This document shows, one piece after another, positions 55,499 through 64,000 of a stretch of 64,000 nt of DNA (its first letter is position 1; each line of letters starts with the position of its first letter). Source of the DNA: an uncultured Spirochaetia bacterium (GTDB taxonomy: Bacteria > Spirochaetota > Spirochaetia > CAKZLE01); the NCBI GenBank assembly GCA_937125225.1, contig CAKZLE010000036.1, forward strand, positions 1 through 64,000, read 5' to 3'. The translations under genes were made by a program, and so were the position numbers. The notes under the pieces are model-generated. The model had not been told where the DNA came from. It saw nothing but the letters and a program-made list of their open reading frames with translations, and searched no databases.

Positions 55499-56485
55499 AT
55501 GGAATTAAAGGTTGAAAAAGAGAGTAGCACACCAATTTATCGGCAAATAACGATGCAGATTACTAAAATGGTACAGGATGGTACATTGAATCCTGGAGAT
55601 AAACTGCCTCCTGAACGGTCATTGTCCGATTCTCTTGGTATTGCGAGGGGAACGATCAAGAAAGCCTATATGGAATTAGCTCAGAATAAGATCATTGAGA
55701 TGACACAGGGAAGAGGAAGTTTCATCTCCTCTATTCATATGGTCCAACCTGAGAATCGTAAAGAACAGGCAGTAAAAATATTAGATAAAGCTCTGACTAA
55801 ACTAGAAAGTCTTAAATTCGGGGAGAAAGAGATCAGTAATCTGATTCATATCATGATGATGGAGAGGCGATATCGCCAACTTGATCTATCGATAGCTACA
55901 GTAGATTGTAATCCTGAATCATTAGAACTCTTTCATAGACAATTGAGTTACCTCTCTAAGATCACGATAAAAGACTATCTTCTTGATGATATCATGAGTA
56001 ATCCGAATGCTAATGAGGTGCTTCAAAACTATGACCTCATTCTAACCACTACGACACACTTCACAGAACTCGTTGGTCAGGTCCCGGATTTACAGGATAA
56101 GATACTCCAAGCTGCAGTTGCGCCAAGCCATCAGACAATCATCGATCTTGCATCGATAAATGAGATGACAAGAGGTGGGATTATCTGTGACAGTAAGATC
56201 TTTGATAGGATCATCAGAACCAGACTACGGTCTCTCGGAATTCTCACGAAAGATATTAAGACTTTGAGATTTTCCAAACAACAGAACTTACGGGAGTTCT
56301 TAGCAGACAAGGATCTATTGATCATTCCCCCGAATGGAGAGATGAGATTATCAGATCAGGCTAAGGTCTTAGAGGAGTTTACCACGAGAGGTGGCTCTAT
56401 CAGACATTTTGAGTATCAGATAGAACGAGGGTCAATGATACATATCGAAGAACAGATCACAAAGCTGATGGAGAAAAGAGGTTGA
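55499..56485 (+). CDS. GntR family transcriptional regulator of the methylaspartate operon
   Basis: 328 residues. N-terminal winged helix with IYRQITMQITKMVQDG, LPPERSLSDSLGIARGTIKKAY and TQGRGSFI. The C-terminal 230 residues are not an aminotransferase (no MocR PLP-Lys motif) and do not match the standard FadR or UTRA pattern that I can see; they may sense a pathway metabolite. AAGG lies upstream of the ATG. glmS follows immediately (2-base gap). Confidence 0.88.
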   Translation: MELKVEKESSTPIYRQITMQITKMVQDGTLNPGDKLPPERSLSDSLGIARGTIKKAYMELAQNKIIEMTQGRGSFISSIHMVQPENRKEQAVKILDKALTKLESLKFGEKEISNLIHIMMMERRYRQLDLSIATVDCNPESLELFHRQLSYLSKITIKDYLLDDIMSNPNANEVLQNYDLILTTTTHFTELVGQVPDLQDKILQAAVAPSHQTIIDLASINEMTRGGIICDSKIFDRIIRTRLRSLGILTKDIKTLRFSKQQNLREFLADKDLLIIPPNGEMRLSDQAKVLEEFTTRGGSIRHFEYQIERGSMIHIEEQITKLMEKRG

Positions 56486-56487
56486 TC

Positions 56488-56928
56488 ATGGATAAAATGC
56501 AGGTTGTACTCGGTGTGATAGGCTCTGATTGTCATGCTGTAGGGAATAAGATCTTAGATAGATTCTTCTCAGATAATGGCTACTCTGTCACTAACCTAGG
56601 TGTTATGGTCAGTCAGGATGAGTTCATTGATGCAGCGATAGAGACTGGTGCTGAAGCGATACTCGTATCCTCTCTTTACGGTCATGCAGAGATCGATTGT
56701 GAAGGCTTTAGGGAACGGTGTATCGAGAGAGGCCTTGATCCCATCGTCCTCTATATAGGTGGGAATCTAGTAGTCGGTAAGAATGATAGAGCTATCGTTG
56801 AAAAGCAGTTCTTGGATATGGGATTCGATCGAGTCTTTGTTCCTCCAAATACTGAATTGATTGATCAGGCTGAAATCCTTCAGGAAGATATTCTGAAGAA
56901 TCGAGATCTCTCAACAAGAGCTATATAA
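56488..56928 (+). CDS. glmS: Glutamate mutase (methylaspartate mutase) S subunit
   Basis: A 146-residue cobalamin-binding subunit. The adenosylcobalamin motif DxHxxG appears as GSDCHAVGNKIL (here Asp-Cys-His-Ala-Val-Gly), with downstream ILVSSLYGHA and YIGGNLVVGK. With GlmE it interconverts L-glutamate and threo-3-methylaspartate. The start is the ATG with GAGG upstream, not the in-frame TTG two codons earlier. Confidence 0.96.
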   Translation: MDKMQVVLGVIGSDCHAVGNKILDRFFSDNGYSVTNLGVMVSQDEFIDAAIETGAEAILVSSLYGHAEIDCEGFRERCIERGLDPIVLYIGGNLVVGKNDRAIVEKQFLDMGFDRVFVPPNTELIDQAEILQEDILKNRDLSTRAI

Positions 56929-56945
56929 AGAAGGAATGAGAAAGA

Positions 56946-58307
56946 ATGTCCTTTAGTGAGCATATTGGCATAGATATTGGATCCACATTTACCAAAGGGG
57001 CCCTGTTTACCGTTCATGATGATCATCTGGAATTGACCGAGCGTCTTGAATATCCAACAGATAGAGGTGATGTCTCTGCCGCCTGTGTGAGTATCTTTCA
57101 TCGACTCTCAGAGAGTGCTCAGGGAGACTCTCCTGAGATTGCATTCTCATCCTCTGCCCACGGTGGCCTGAATATGGTGGCTATTGGGATAGTACCAAGA
57201 TACACGGAGAAGTTAGCACGTGAAGCTGCACTCTCAGCCGGTGCTAAACTCTGTGGTAGTTTTGGGTATTATCTGACTGAAGAGGATTGCAGGACCATAG
57301 AAAATATCAATCCCGATATAATCCTTCTAACGGGAGGTACTGATGGTGGGAATATGGAGTATGTTCTAAAGAACGCTCACATGCTCTCACAATCTGAGAT
57401 CTCTAGTGTTGTTGTGTATGCAGGGAATAGATCTGCTAAGAGTGAGGTTGAAAAGATCCTGTCCTCAAGTGAACAGTTTACCCTCTATATGTGTGAGAAC
57501 ATCCTTCCTCAGATAGATGAGCCATCTATCAAAGAGGTTCGATCAGTGATCAAAGAGGTGTTCATGAACCAGATCATGAAAGGTAAAGGGCTCTCTAGGG
57601 CAAGAGATATTCTAGGGTGTGAACCGATCCCTACACCAGGGAGTCTGTTCTCCTTTATAGAGAGGATCTCCACCTTCGATGAATATGAACATGATTGGGC
57701 TCTCGTCGATATCGGAGGAGCTACGACCGATTGCTATTCAGTGGTCAAAGAGCCCTTAAGATCTCTATATGATGGGGTCCCTGTCTTTGGAAGTGGTGTG
57801 AAGGAGTTGCAGATAACCCGGAGTGTCGAAGGAGATATCGGATTACGACTGAACTCGTTGAATCTCTGTGAACTAATTGATGATGATACTGGTTTGAAAG
57901 ATTATGCAGAACTCGTCACGGAACATATAGAACATATTCCCCAAAATGCTGAACAGCATAGATTCGAGAACCTCTTGGCGTCTTCAGCACTCTCCTTAGC
58001 TGTGAAGAGACATTCAGGCCTTCTTAGCCCTATCTATTCCGTAGATGGACAGTTTTATAGACAGCTTGGAAAAGATCTTTCCACTATAGAGTTCCTACTA
58101 GTAAGTGGAGGGGTTGCAAGAAGAGCAGAAATGGAGGTGTTTTTCGATACAGGTAAGAAACAGATTCGGCTCGTTCCAGATTCCCCTGTAATAAAATTCG
58201 ATAAGGACTATCAACTTCCTCTACTCTCAGTGATTCAGGGAGTATCAGACAAAGTCTTAGCAGAATATTTCTGGAATCAGATATTATCAAAAGAAAAGGG
58301 AGCATAG
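56946..58307 (+). CDS. glmL: Glutamate mutase reactivase MutL/GlmL
   Basis: A 453-residue ASKHA-type ATPase. Phosphate loop GIDIGSTFTKGALF, LLTGGTDGGN, and the second phosphate motif VDIGGATTDCYSV. It reactivates the mutase by exchanging damaged cobalamin. Unrelated to mismatch-repair MutL. It lies between the S and E subunits, the common order in clostridial and fusobacterial clusters. Confidence 0.94.
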   Translation: MSFSEHIGIDIGSTFTKGALFTVHDDHLELTERLEYPTDRGDVSAACVSIFHRLSESAQGDSPEIAFSSSAHGGLNMVAIGIVPRYTEKLAREAALSAGAKLCGSFGYYLTEEDCRTIENINPDIILLTGGTDGGNMEYVLKNAHMLSQSEISSVVVYAGNRSAKSEVEKILSSSEQFTLYMCENILPQIDEPSIKEVRSVIKEVFMNQIMKGKGLSRARDILGCEPIPTPGSLFSFIERISTFDEYEHDWALVDIGGATTDCYSVVKEPLRSLYDGVPVFGSGVKELQITRSVEGDIGLRLNSLNLCELIDDDTGLKDYAELVTEHIEHIPQNAEQHRFENLLASSALSLAVKRHSGLLSPIYSVDGQFYRQLGKDLSTIEFLLVSGGVARRAEMEVFFDTGKKQIRLVPDSPVIKFDKDYQLPLLSVIQGVSDKVLAEYFWNQILSKEKGA

Positions 58308-58311
58308 ACTC

Positions 58312-59736
58312 ATGGATAAAGATATATTTGAAAAAGAACGTCAACAGGTCCTACAGAGTTGGCCTACAGGAAAAGATGTCGATTTCAATGAAGCGGTTGA
58401 TTTTCATCAGAACCTACCGAGTGAGAAGGTCTTCTCGAAACAACTACAGAAGGCCTTGGATAGTGGTACTATCCTGTTGCAACCAAGAGCCGGTGTAGCT
58501 CTTGTTGATGAGCATATCAGGTTACTCTCTTTTCTTGAGGATTATGCTGATCTGTTACCGACAACCATTGATGCCTATACCAGACAGAATCGTTATGAGG
58601 ATGCCCAAAAGGGGATCGAAAGATCTACTCAAGCACAGCGATCACTGCTCAATGGATTCCCTGCTGTCAACCATGGAGTCTCCGCCTGCAGGAAGATCAT
58701 AGAATCCCTTGATAAGCCAGTTGAGGTCCGGCATGGTACCCCAGATGCAAGATTACTAGCTGAGATATCACTCGCAGGAGGTTTTACCTCTTATGAGGGA
58801 GGAGGGATCTCCTACAACATACCCTATACTAAGAGCGTCCCTCTAGAAAGATCGATCAGAGATTGGCAGTATGTTGATGCTTTAGTCGGAAAATATGAGG
58901 AACAGGGTTGTAGTATAAATCGAGAACCCTTTGGGCCTCTTTCTGGCACCTTGGTACCTCCTTGTATCAGTAATGCTATAGCTGTCATTGAAGGTATCCT
59001 TGCCCTTGAACAAGGGGTAAAGTCCCTTACTCTTGGGTATGGGCAGGCAGGTAATCTGATTCAGGATATTGCAGCGATCAGAGCTTTGAAAGAGAGTGCT
59101 ACAACCTATTTTGGCCAGTTTGGTTATACTGATTATCAATTGAGTACAGTATTCCACCAGTGGATGGGAGGCTTTCCGGAGAATGAGGCTCAGGCCTTCT
59201 CTGTTATCTCCTGGGGTGGCGTAGTTGCTGTCATGTCTGGAGCGACCAAGGTCATCGTGAAGACCCCCCATGAGGCGATGGGTATTCCGACGAAAGAGGC
59301 AAATAGAGATGGACTTCTGACTACAAGACAGAGTATTCGGATGGTGTCTGATCTCAAACCTTTGGCTTTAAAAGATATAGACCTTGAACAGGAGATCATC
59401 AAAGAGGAGACGAAAGCTCTGATTGATTCTGTTATCTCACTTGGACAAGGTGATCTGGCTAAGGGAGCTGTACTTGCCTTCAAGGCGGGGTTTTTGGATG
59501 TACCTTTTGCTCCCTCACAGAATAATGTTGGTAAGGTATTACCCATCAGAGATAATAACGGAGCTGTACGACTGTTTGATACAGGGAATATGCCATTGAG
59601 TGATGATATCAAGACATATCATAGAGATAGAATCGCAGAGCGTGCGGCCTATGAGAGAAGAGAAGCCAGTTTTCAGATGGTCATTGATGATATCTATGCC
59701 ATAAGTAAGGGAAAATTGGTAGGGAGACCAAAATGA
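58312..59736 (+). CDS. glmE: Glutamate mutase (methylaspartate mutase) epsilon subunit
   Basis: A 474-residue TIM-barrel catalytic subunit. Substrate-binding arginines and active-site segments are visible in VEVRHGTPDARLLAEI, EGGGISYNIPYTK and VFHQWMGGFPENEAQAF. It forms the radical-generating interface with GlmS and adenosylcobalamin. GGGAG precedes the ATG, and it overlaps the ammonia-lyase gene by 4 bases. Confidence 0.96.
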   Translation: MDKDIFEKERQQVLQSWPTGKDVDFNEAVDFHQNLPSEKVFSKQLQKALDSGTILLQPRAGVALVDEHIRLLSFLEDYADLLPTTIDAYTRQNRYEDAQKGIERSTQAQRSLLNGFPAVNHGVSACRKIIESLDKPVEVRHGTPDARLLAEISLAGGFTSYEGGGISYNIPYTKSVPLERSIRDWQYVDALVGKYEEQGCSINREPFGPLSGTLVPPCISNAIAVIEGILALEQGVKSLTLGYGQAGNLIQDIAAIRALKESATTYFGQFGYTDYQLSTVFHQWMGGFPENEAQAFSVISWGGVVAVMSGATKVIVKTPHEAMGIPTKEANRDGLLTTRQSIRMVSDLKPLALKDIDLEQEIIKEETKALIDSVISLGQGDLAKGAVLAFKAGFLDVPFAPSQNNVGKVLPIRDNNGAVRLFDTGNMPLSDDIKTYHRDRIAERAAYERREASFQMVIDDIYAISKGKLVGRPK

Positions 59737-60989
59737 AGATACAAGATGTGATCTGTGTAGCTGGTTATTCAGGGTTTTACTTTGATGATCAGCTAGCTAT
59801 AAAAAATGGAGCTGAACACGATGGATTCTTCTATACAGGAGATACAAAGACAAAAGGTTTTGATTCTATCAGGAAAGCTGGTGAGACGATCTCAGTGATG
59901 ATCATGACCTCTGATGGATTAGCAGGGATCGGAGACTGTGCCGCGGTTCAGTATTCAGGTGCCGGGGGAAGAGATCCCCTTTTCAGTGCAGAGGAGTATA
60001 TCCCTTTCATACAGAAGAAGATCCTTCCGAAACTGATAGGAAGAGAGCTTGATTCCTTCAGAGAATTAGCATCAATGATAGATTCTATGATAGTTGATGG
60101 ACGAAGGGTCCATACTGCAATCAGATATGGTTTCTCTCAGGCTCTGATGAACTCCGTAGCAAAGGTCCATGGCCGTCTTCCCGTTGAACAACTATGCTAT
60201 GAATATGATCTTCCTCTTATCCCGGAACCTCTGCAACTGTTCGGACAGAGTGGTGATGATCGTTATACTGGTGTTGATAAGATGATCATCAAGGGTGTCG
60301 ATGTAATGCCTCATGGGTTGATCAATGAGATCAATACAAAACTTGGAAGAGAGGGAGAACTTCTCAACGAGTATATCAGCTGGTTACACGACCGAGTCAT
60401 CGCTAAACGAACCGATAGCACCTACTCACCAGATCTTCATCTTGATGTATACGGTACTATCGGCCAGATCTTCGATTATGATATCGTGAAGATGTGTGAC
60501 TATATTGCTGGATTACAGAGTACTGCAGGTGAGTTCGATCTCTATATCGAAGGGCCTGTTGATATGGGTGAGAGACCACGACAGATAGAAGTGATGAAAC
60601 AGATGACCGACCAGTTGGCTGTCATTGGTTCTCCAGTAAAACTCGTAGCGGATGAATGGTGCAATACCTTTGAAGATATTAAAGCTTTTACCGATGCCAA
60701 GGCCTGTGCGATGGTCCAGATCAAGACCCCAGATCTTGGTTCTATACATAATACCATCGAAAGCGTGCTCTACTGTAAAGAACACAATATGGAGGCCTAT
60801 CAGGGAGGTACCTGTAACGAGACAAACATCTCGGCGATTGCATGTGTTCATGCAGGACTTGCAACGAGACCTGACAGGATGTTGATCAAACCGGGAATGG
60901 GCTTCGATGAGGGGTATACCATTGTAAAGAATGAGATGCTAAGAACGATCGCTATAGTGGATCGGCTTTTAGAACAGAGAGGTAGATAG
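59733..60989 (+). CDS. mal: Methylaspartate ammonia-lyase
   Basis: A 418-residue enolase-superfamily enzyme converting 3-methylaspartate to mesaconate and ammonia. A C-terminal barrel contains the catalytic Lys in VQIKTPDLGSIHN, metal ligands in LYIEGPVDMG and LVADEWCNTFED, and YQGGTCNETNISA. The N-terminal capping domain contains VQYSGAGGRDPLF. It is the second step of the methylaspartate route. Confidence 0.96.
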   Translation: MKIQDVICVAGYSGFYFDDQLAIKNGAEHDGFFYTGDTKTKGFDSIRKAGETISVMIMTSDGLAGIGDCAAVQYSGAGGRDPLFSAEEYIPFIQKKILPKLIGRELDSFRELASMIDSMIVDGRRVHTAIRYGFSQALMNSVAKVHGRLPVEQLCYEYDLPLIPEPLQLFGQSGDDRYTGVDKMIIKGVDVMPHGLINEINTKLGREGELLNEYISWLHDRVIAKRTDSTYSPDLHLDVYGTIGQIFDYDIVKMCDYIAGLQSTAGEFDLYIEGPVDMGERPRQIEVMKQMTDQLAVIGSPVKLVADEWCNTFEDIKAFTDAKACAMVQIKTPDLGSIHNTIESVLYCKEHNMEAYQGGTCNETNISAIACVHAGLATRPDRMLIKPGMGFDEGYTIVKNEMLRTIAIVDRLLEQRGR

Positions 60990-60991
60990 TG

Positions 60992-62359
60992 ATGAGTGAG
61001 AGACGACGATGTACGATATTATCACCGACTGCGATCTTAGGTTATGGGTTCCCCGAAGAGTCTTTTAAAAGAGGCCTCAAAATGAGACCTGATGTGATCG
61101 CTGTCGATGGAGGTTCAACAGATCCTGGCCCCTACTATCTTGGAGCAGGAAAACCCTTCACGAATAGAGAGGGAGTGAAAAGAGATCTTAAGTTCATGAT
61201 TGCTGCTGGACTTGATCTGCAGATTCCTGTGATTGTCGGAACTGCAGGAGGAAGTGGTGCTAAAGCACATGTGGACTGGGCTCTTGATATCGTGAGAGAG
61301 ATCTCAGAAGAGTTAGGGAAGTCCTTCTCTGTTGGAGTGATCTATGCAGACATTCCTAAGGAATTGGTCAAAAAGAAATTTGTTGAAAAGAAGATAGAGG
61401 CATTAGCAGGTGTACCTAATCTTACATTCGAGATGATCGAAGGGTCAACGAATATTGTAGCTCAGATGGGTTATGAACCAATGATTGATGCTCTGGACAA
61501 GGGGTGTGACGTGGTATTAGCTGGTCGAGCCTATGATCCAGCATGTTTTGCCGCAGTTCCTATCAGAATGGGATTTGACCCCGGACTAGCTATGCATGCC
61601 GGAAAGATCCTTGAATGTGCAGCGATCGCTTCATCTCCAGGTTCTGGTTCTGACTCAGTGATTGGAATCATAGAGGCAGATCATTTCTCACTCATGACCC
61701 TGAATGAGGAAAGGCGGTTCACCAAAGAATCAACTTGCGCTCATACCTTGTATGAGAAATCTGATCCCTACCATCTACCAGGACCTGGTGGGATGATAAA
61801 TCTAGATGAGGTGGCGTTCACAGAATTCCCCGAGACAGTCGAGGTCTCAGGTTCTAAGTTTATCCCATCTGATCCCTATACAGTAAAACTAGAAGCTGCC
61901 ACCTGTGTGGGCTTTAGAACGATTTCCATAGCAGCTACACACGATCCCATCATGATGGGACAGATAGATAGCATCATCGAAGAGGTAAAGAATCGAGTCT
62001 CAAAACTGATTCCAGATATCTTCGATAAAGTGAAGATCCATATCCACGAATATGGTAAGAATGGTGTCATGGGACCTTGGGAACCTGAACAGTCTGTAGG
62101 GGGGCATGAATTGGTACTCCTTATTGATGTACTTGGTCCAGATCAGAAGACTGCCGATTCAGTATGCAGTCTGTTAAGATCTTCACTCCTTCACTTCGGT
62201 TATGATGGTAGGGTCTCTACTGCAGGGAATCTAGCATTTCCCTTCTCTCCATCAGATATCTCTGTTGGGGAGGTCTATGAGTTCTCCCTGTACCATATCA
62301 TGGAGCTCGATGAGAGTGAGATCACAGGATTGTTTCCGGTAAAGGAGGTACAGATATGA
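60992..62359 (+). CDS. AtuA/DUF1446 family protein
   Basis: 455 residues related to the DUF1446 part of AtuA (acyclic terpene utilisation): DVIAVDGGSTDPGPYYLG, VGTAGGSGAKAHVDW, AGRAYDPACFAA and the LPGPGGMINLDE signature. No biochemical activity is established to my knowledge. Conserved coupling to methylaspartate ammonia-lyase suggests action on mesaconate or citramalate, or their CoA esters (inference). The start is the ATG next to the mal stop. Confidence 0.88.
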   Translation: MSERRRCTILSPTAILGYGFPEESFKRGLKMRPDVIAVDGGSTDPGPYYLGAGKPFTNREGVKRDLKFMIAAGLDLQIPVIVGTAGGSGAKAHVDWALDIVREISEELGKSFSVGVIYADIPKELVKKKFVEKKIEALAGVPNLTFEMIEGSTNIVAQMGYEPMIDALDKGCDVVLAGRAYDPACFAAVPIRMGFDPGLAMHAGKILECAAIASSPGSGSDSVIGIIEADHFSLMTLNEERRFTKESTCAHTLYEKSDPYHLPGPGGMINLDEVAFTEFPETVEVSGSKFIPSDPYTVKLEAATCVGFRTISIAATHDPIMMGQIDSIIEEVKNRVSKLIPDIFDKVKIHIHEYGKNGVMGPWEPEQSVGGHELVLLIDVLGPDQKTADSVCSLLRSSLLHFGYDGRVSTAGNLAFPFSPSDISVGEVYEFSLYHIMELDESEITGLFPVKEVQI

Positions 62360-62679
62360 GAGTGAGATTGATTGATGTAGCGAAAGTAATTCGTTCTAAG
62401 AATGCAGGACCCTTTGAACTGACCTTAGATATTATCCTCAAGGATGAGGAGATCTTCCAAAAGATCAAAGAGGCTCGAATTATTACCCCCGAGTTGATTT
62501 CCCATATGTATCATACCTCGATTGATGATATACTAGGCATTATCTACTTTGATCCTGCCTATGCAGTGAAGATTACTTTGAAGAGAAGGATCCCCTCCGG
62601 GTCCTTTGGAGAGACCGATATCTATGGTGCTCAACAGCATGCACCATTAGCAGCAATGGAGTTCGAACTACGTGTATAA
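62356..62679 (+). CDS. DUF4387 family protein
   Basis: 107 residues: VAKVIRSKNAGPFELTLDII near the N terminus and a C-terminal FGETDIYGAQQHAPL segment, the DUF4387 pattern that usually accompanies DUF1446 proteins. It overlaps that gene by 4 bases and carries GGAGG upstream of its ATG. Probably a subunit of a two-protein enzyme with the AtuA-like partner; activity unknown. Confidence 0.88.
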   Translation: MRVRLIDVAKVIRSKNAGPFELTLDIILKDEEIFQKIKEARIITPELISHMYHTSIDDILGIIYFDPAYAVKITLKRRIPSGSFGETDIYGAQQHAPLAAMEFELRV

Positions 62680-63610
62680 AAGACCGATACCAGTAAAAGA
62701 GAATCTGATCTACTCAACCTATTATGCGCCTAGGGGAAGGCAGAGGCTATATGCTCTCGGACGTGAACTAGCACAACGGTACCTTGCCCCCTCAGATCTC
62801 CTTATCGGTATCATTGGGAAAGCTGGCTCTGGTAAATCAACATTGATCAAAGGGCTGTTCCCGGGATTAGAATTGACAAATGATGATACTGGGGTGAATG
62901 TGAGAAGTACTCCTCTGTTCACCTTCTCAGAAGATGATTTCTTCTCTGGTCATACGTTCCATATCGATTATAGCTATGAGACAGCCTTCCATCAGAGATT
63001 TGAGATCATTGAATCGATCAATAGAGCTATCGACAATAATAGAAGGGTGATCGTAGAACACTTCGATCTACTCTATCCTCACCTTGGATATAATGCCCAG
63101 ATCCTGTTCGGGATCGGAGAAGAGGTCATCGTCGCGAGGCCGACAGTATTCGGTCCTAATCCGGGGAGTATCAAGAAAGTTGTTGATAAGACTATCAGAT
63201 ATCGTCTAATGGCACATTCTGCAGAAGATATCACAAGTATGGTACTCAAAGATGATTATGATTATCACAATCCAGTACTCCATTCGGATGTGAAACATGG
63301 GTTCGTGATCAGCTTTCCTGATAAACCGGATATATCCATACCTGAGTTGGAGAAGAAGATACTCGCATTTATACAAGAGGATATCCCTATCAAACCATGT
63401 GGAGAGAGTCACATTCAGATAGGTGAGGAAAAGGTATTCTGTACCGGGATCAGGACCCATGTATCAAGGACTTCAGATATTGAAGGATTTCATTTCAAAA
63501 AGAGTTTCATATACGATCCAATCTCAAAACAGTATCTATTGGTTGGGGTCGTCGGTTCGAAAGAAGATGCCGGTTTTGATGACATCCTCTCTAGTCCAGA
63601 TGAAGACTGA
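62672..63610 (+). CDS. P-loop ATPase with AlaRS-like additional domain, methylaspartate-operon type
   Basis: 312 residues. Walker A IIGKAGSGKSTLI near residue 50 and a Walker B-like RRVIVEHFDLLYP around 130. The region HSAEDITSMVLKDDYDYHN resembles the alanyl-tRNA synthetase second additional domain, so the family has been named from that similarity. It is not a tRNA synthetase. GTG start with GGAG upstream, overlapping DUF4387 by 8 bases, makes it the last gene of the operon. Role unknown; a regulatory or cofactor-handling kinase is possible. Confidence 0.7.
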   Translation: MYKRPIPVKENLIYSTYYAPRGRQRLYALGRELAQRYLAPSDLLIGIIGKAGSGKSTLIKGLFPGLELTNDDTGVNVRSTPLFTFSEDDFFSGHTFHIDYSYETAFHQRFEIIESINRAIDNNRRVIVEHFDLLYPHLGYNAQILFGIGEEVIVARPTVFGPNPGSIKKVVDKTIRYRLMAHSAEDITSMVLKDDYDYHNPVLHSDVKHGFVISFPDKPDISIPELEKKILAFIQEDIPIKPCGESHIQIGEEKVFCTGIRTHVSRTSDIEGFHFKKSFIYDPISKQYLLVGVVGSKEDAGFDDILSSPDED

Positions 63611-63633
63611 TAGATTCCGACTAATAAGAAAGA

Positions 63634-64000
63634 TCAAGCTTTCTTTGGTAGAAGAACCTTGCATTGGACCATATTGTATTCAGTATTCCTGATCGATACG
63701 GTTCCTCCAAGAAGGGTAGTGATTCTCTTGACTACCGATAACCCGAGTCCTGCACCGGACTTACCACGGGAGAAGTCATCTTTGATCAATTCATGGAAGA
63801 TCTGAGGTAAGATCTCTGGTGAGATCATTCCTGTGTTCTCTACGGTGAACAGAATCCCCTCTGGTACATCTTTCCCATAGATGTGGATGTCACCACCTTC
63901 CGGTGTATAGTTGAAGGCATTATCAAGAATCGCTCCGAATGCTTTTGTGATCAAGCTTAGGTCAGTAGAGAAATCGAATTTTTCGATCTCTTGAAGTACT
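63634..64000 (-). CDS. Histidine kinase, C-terminal part (runs off the window)
   Basis: The open frame continues through the right edge, so only the last 121 residues are seen. The HATPase domain has the N box LDNAFNYTPEGG, the G1 box VENTGMI and the G2 box GAGLGLSVVKRI. Sensor and phosphoacceptor regions lie outside the window. It converges with the methylaspartate operon, 23 bases away, with no clear terminator between. Confidence 0.9.
   Translation of the reverse strand, partial: VLQEIEKFDFSTDLSLITKAFGAILDNAFNYTPEGGDIHIYGKDVPEGILFTVENTGMISPEILPQIFHELIKDDFSRGKSGAGLGLSVVKRITTLLGGTVSIRNTEYNMVQCKVLLPKKA

Overview
This window looks like the chromosomal replication-origin region of a spirochaete (phylum level inferred; about 0.7 sure). 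The grounds are the gene order dnaA-dnaN-recF-DUF721(dciA), a MurA with Asp in place of the catalytic Cys (as in Borrelia), a cyclophilin-FKBP fusion and the moderately AT-rich composition. No rRNA, tRNA or CRISPR array is visible.

Layout. 0-14.4 kb is housekeeping and metabolism: NAD synthetase, three membrane proteins, a dolichol-kinase-like enzyme, phosphoglycerate mutase, a cation efflux pump, Xaa-Pro aminopeptidase, a Cys-cluster protein, a GH36 alpha-galactosidase and Lgt. 14.4-22.9 kb holds an S41 protease, YjbQ, RsmE, a polysaccharide-export SLBB protein, two atypical regulators with degenerate receiver-like domains, a DnaA-box cluster between convergent genes, and MurA. 23-29 kb holds a putative glycolipid module (TPR protein, glycosyltransferase, acyltransferase), a PfkB kinase, a PadR/DUF2812 pair and MetK.

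29-49 kb is the origin region. Leftward on the minus strand run dnaA, dnaN, recF, dciA, then rpmH, rnpA, yidC and jag. Rightward on the plus strand run gyrB, gyrA, two parS sites, parA, parB, a peptidyl-prolyl isomerase and radA. The divergent gene polarity and the DnaA boxes between dnaN and dnaA place oriC near 37.7-39.6 kb. An IS1634-type insertion sequence (33017-35111) sits in the recF-dciA-rpmH segment and is flanked by 705-bp direct repeats. One side therefore keeps an intact recF-dciA and the other an intact dciA plus the rpmH promoter.

49-64 kb carries a LysO-type exporter, a YgjP-type metallopeptidase, a flavodiiron protein, a class-I amidotransferase-like hydrolase and PepD. Next comes a GntR-controlled methylaspartate operon for glutamate fermentation: glutamate mutase S and E subunits, a MutL-type reactivase, methylaspartate ammonia-lyase, an AtuA/DUF1446 protein, a DUF4387 protein and a P-loop ATPase. 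The window ends inside a histidine kinase.

The two most notable observations are the long target duplication around the IS and a recurrent promoter layout. At about a dozen genes the -10 hexamer ends only 6-8 bases before the start codon, and mostly without a Shine-Dalgarno sequence. This predicts widespread leaderless transcription and was used here to choose several start codons.
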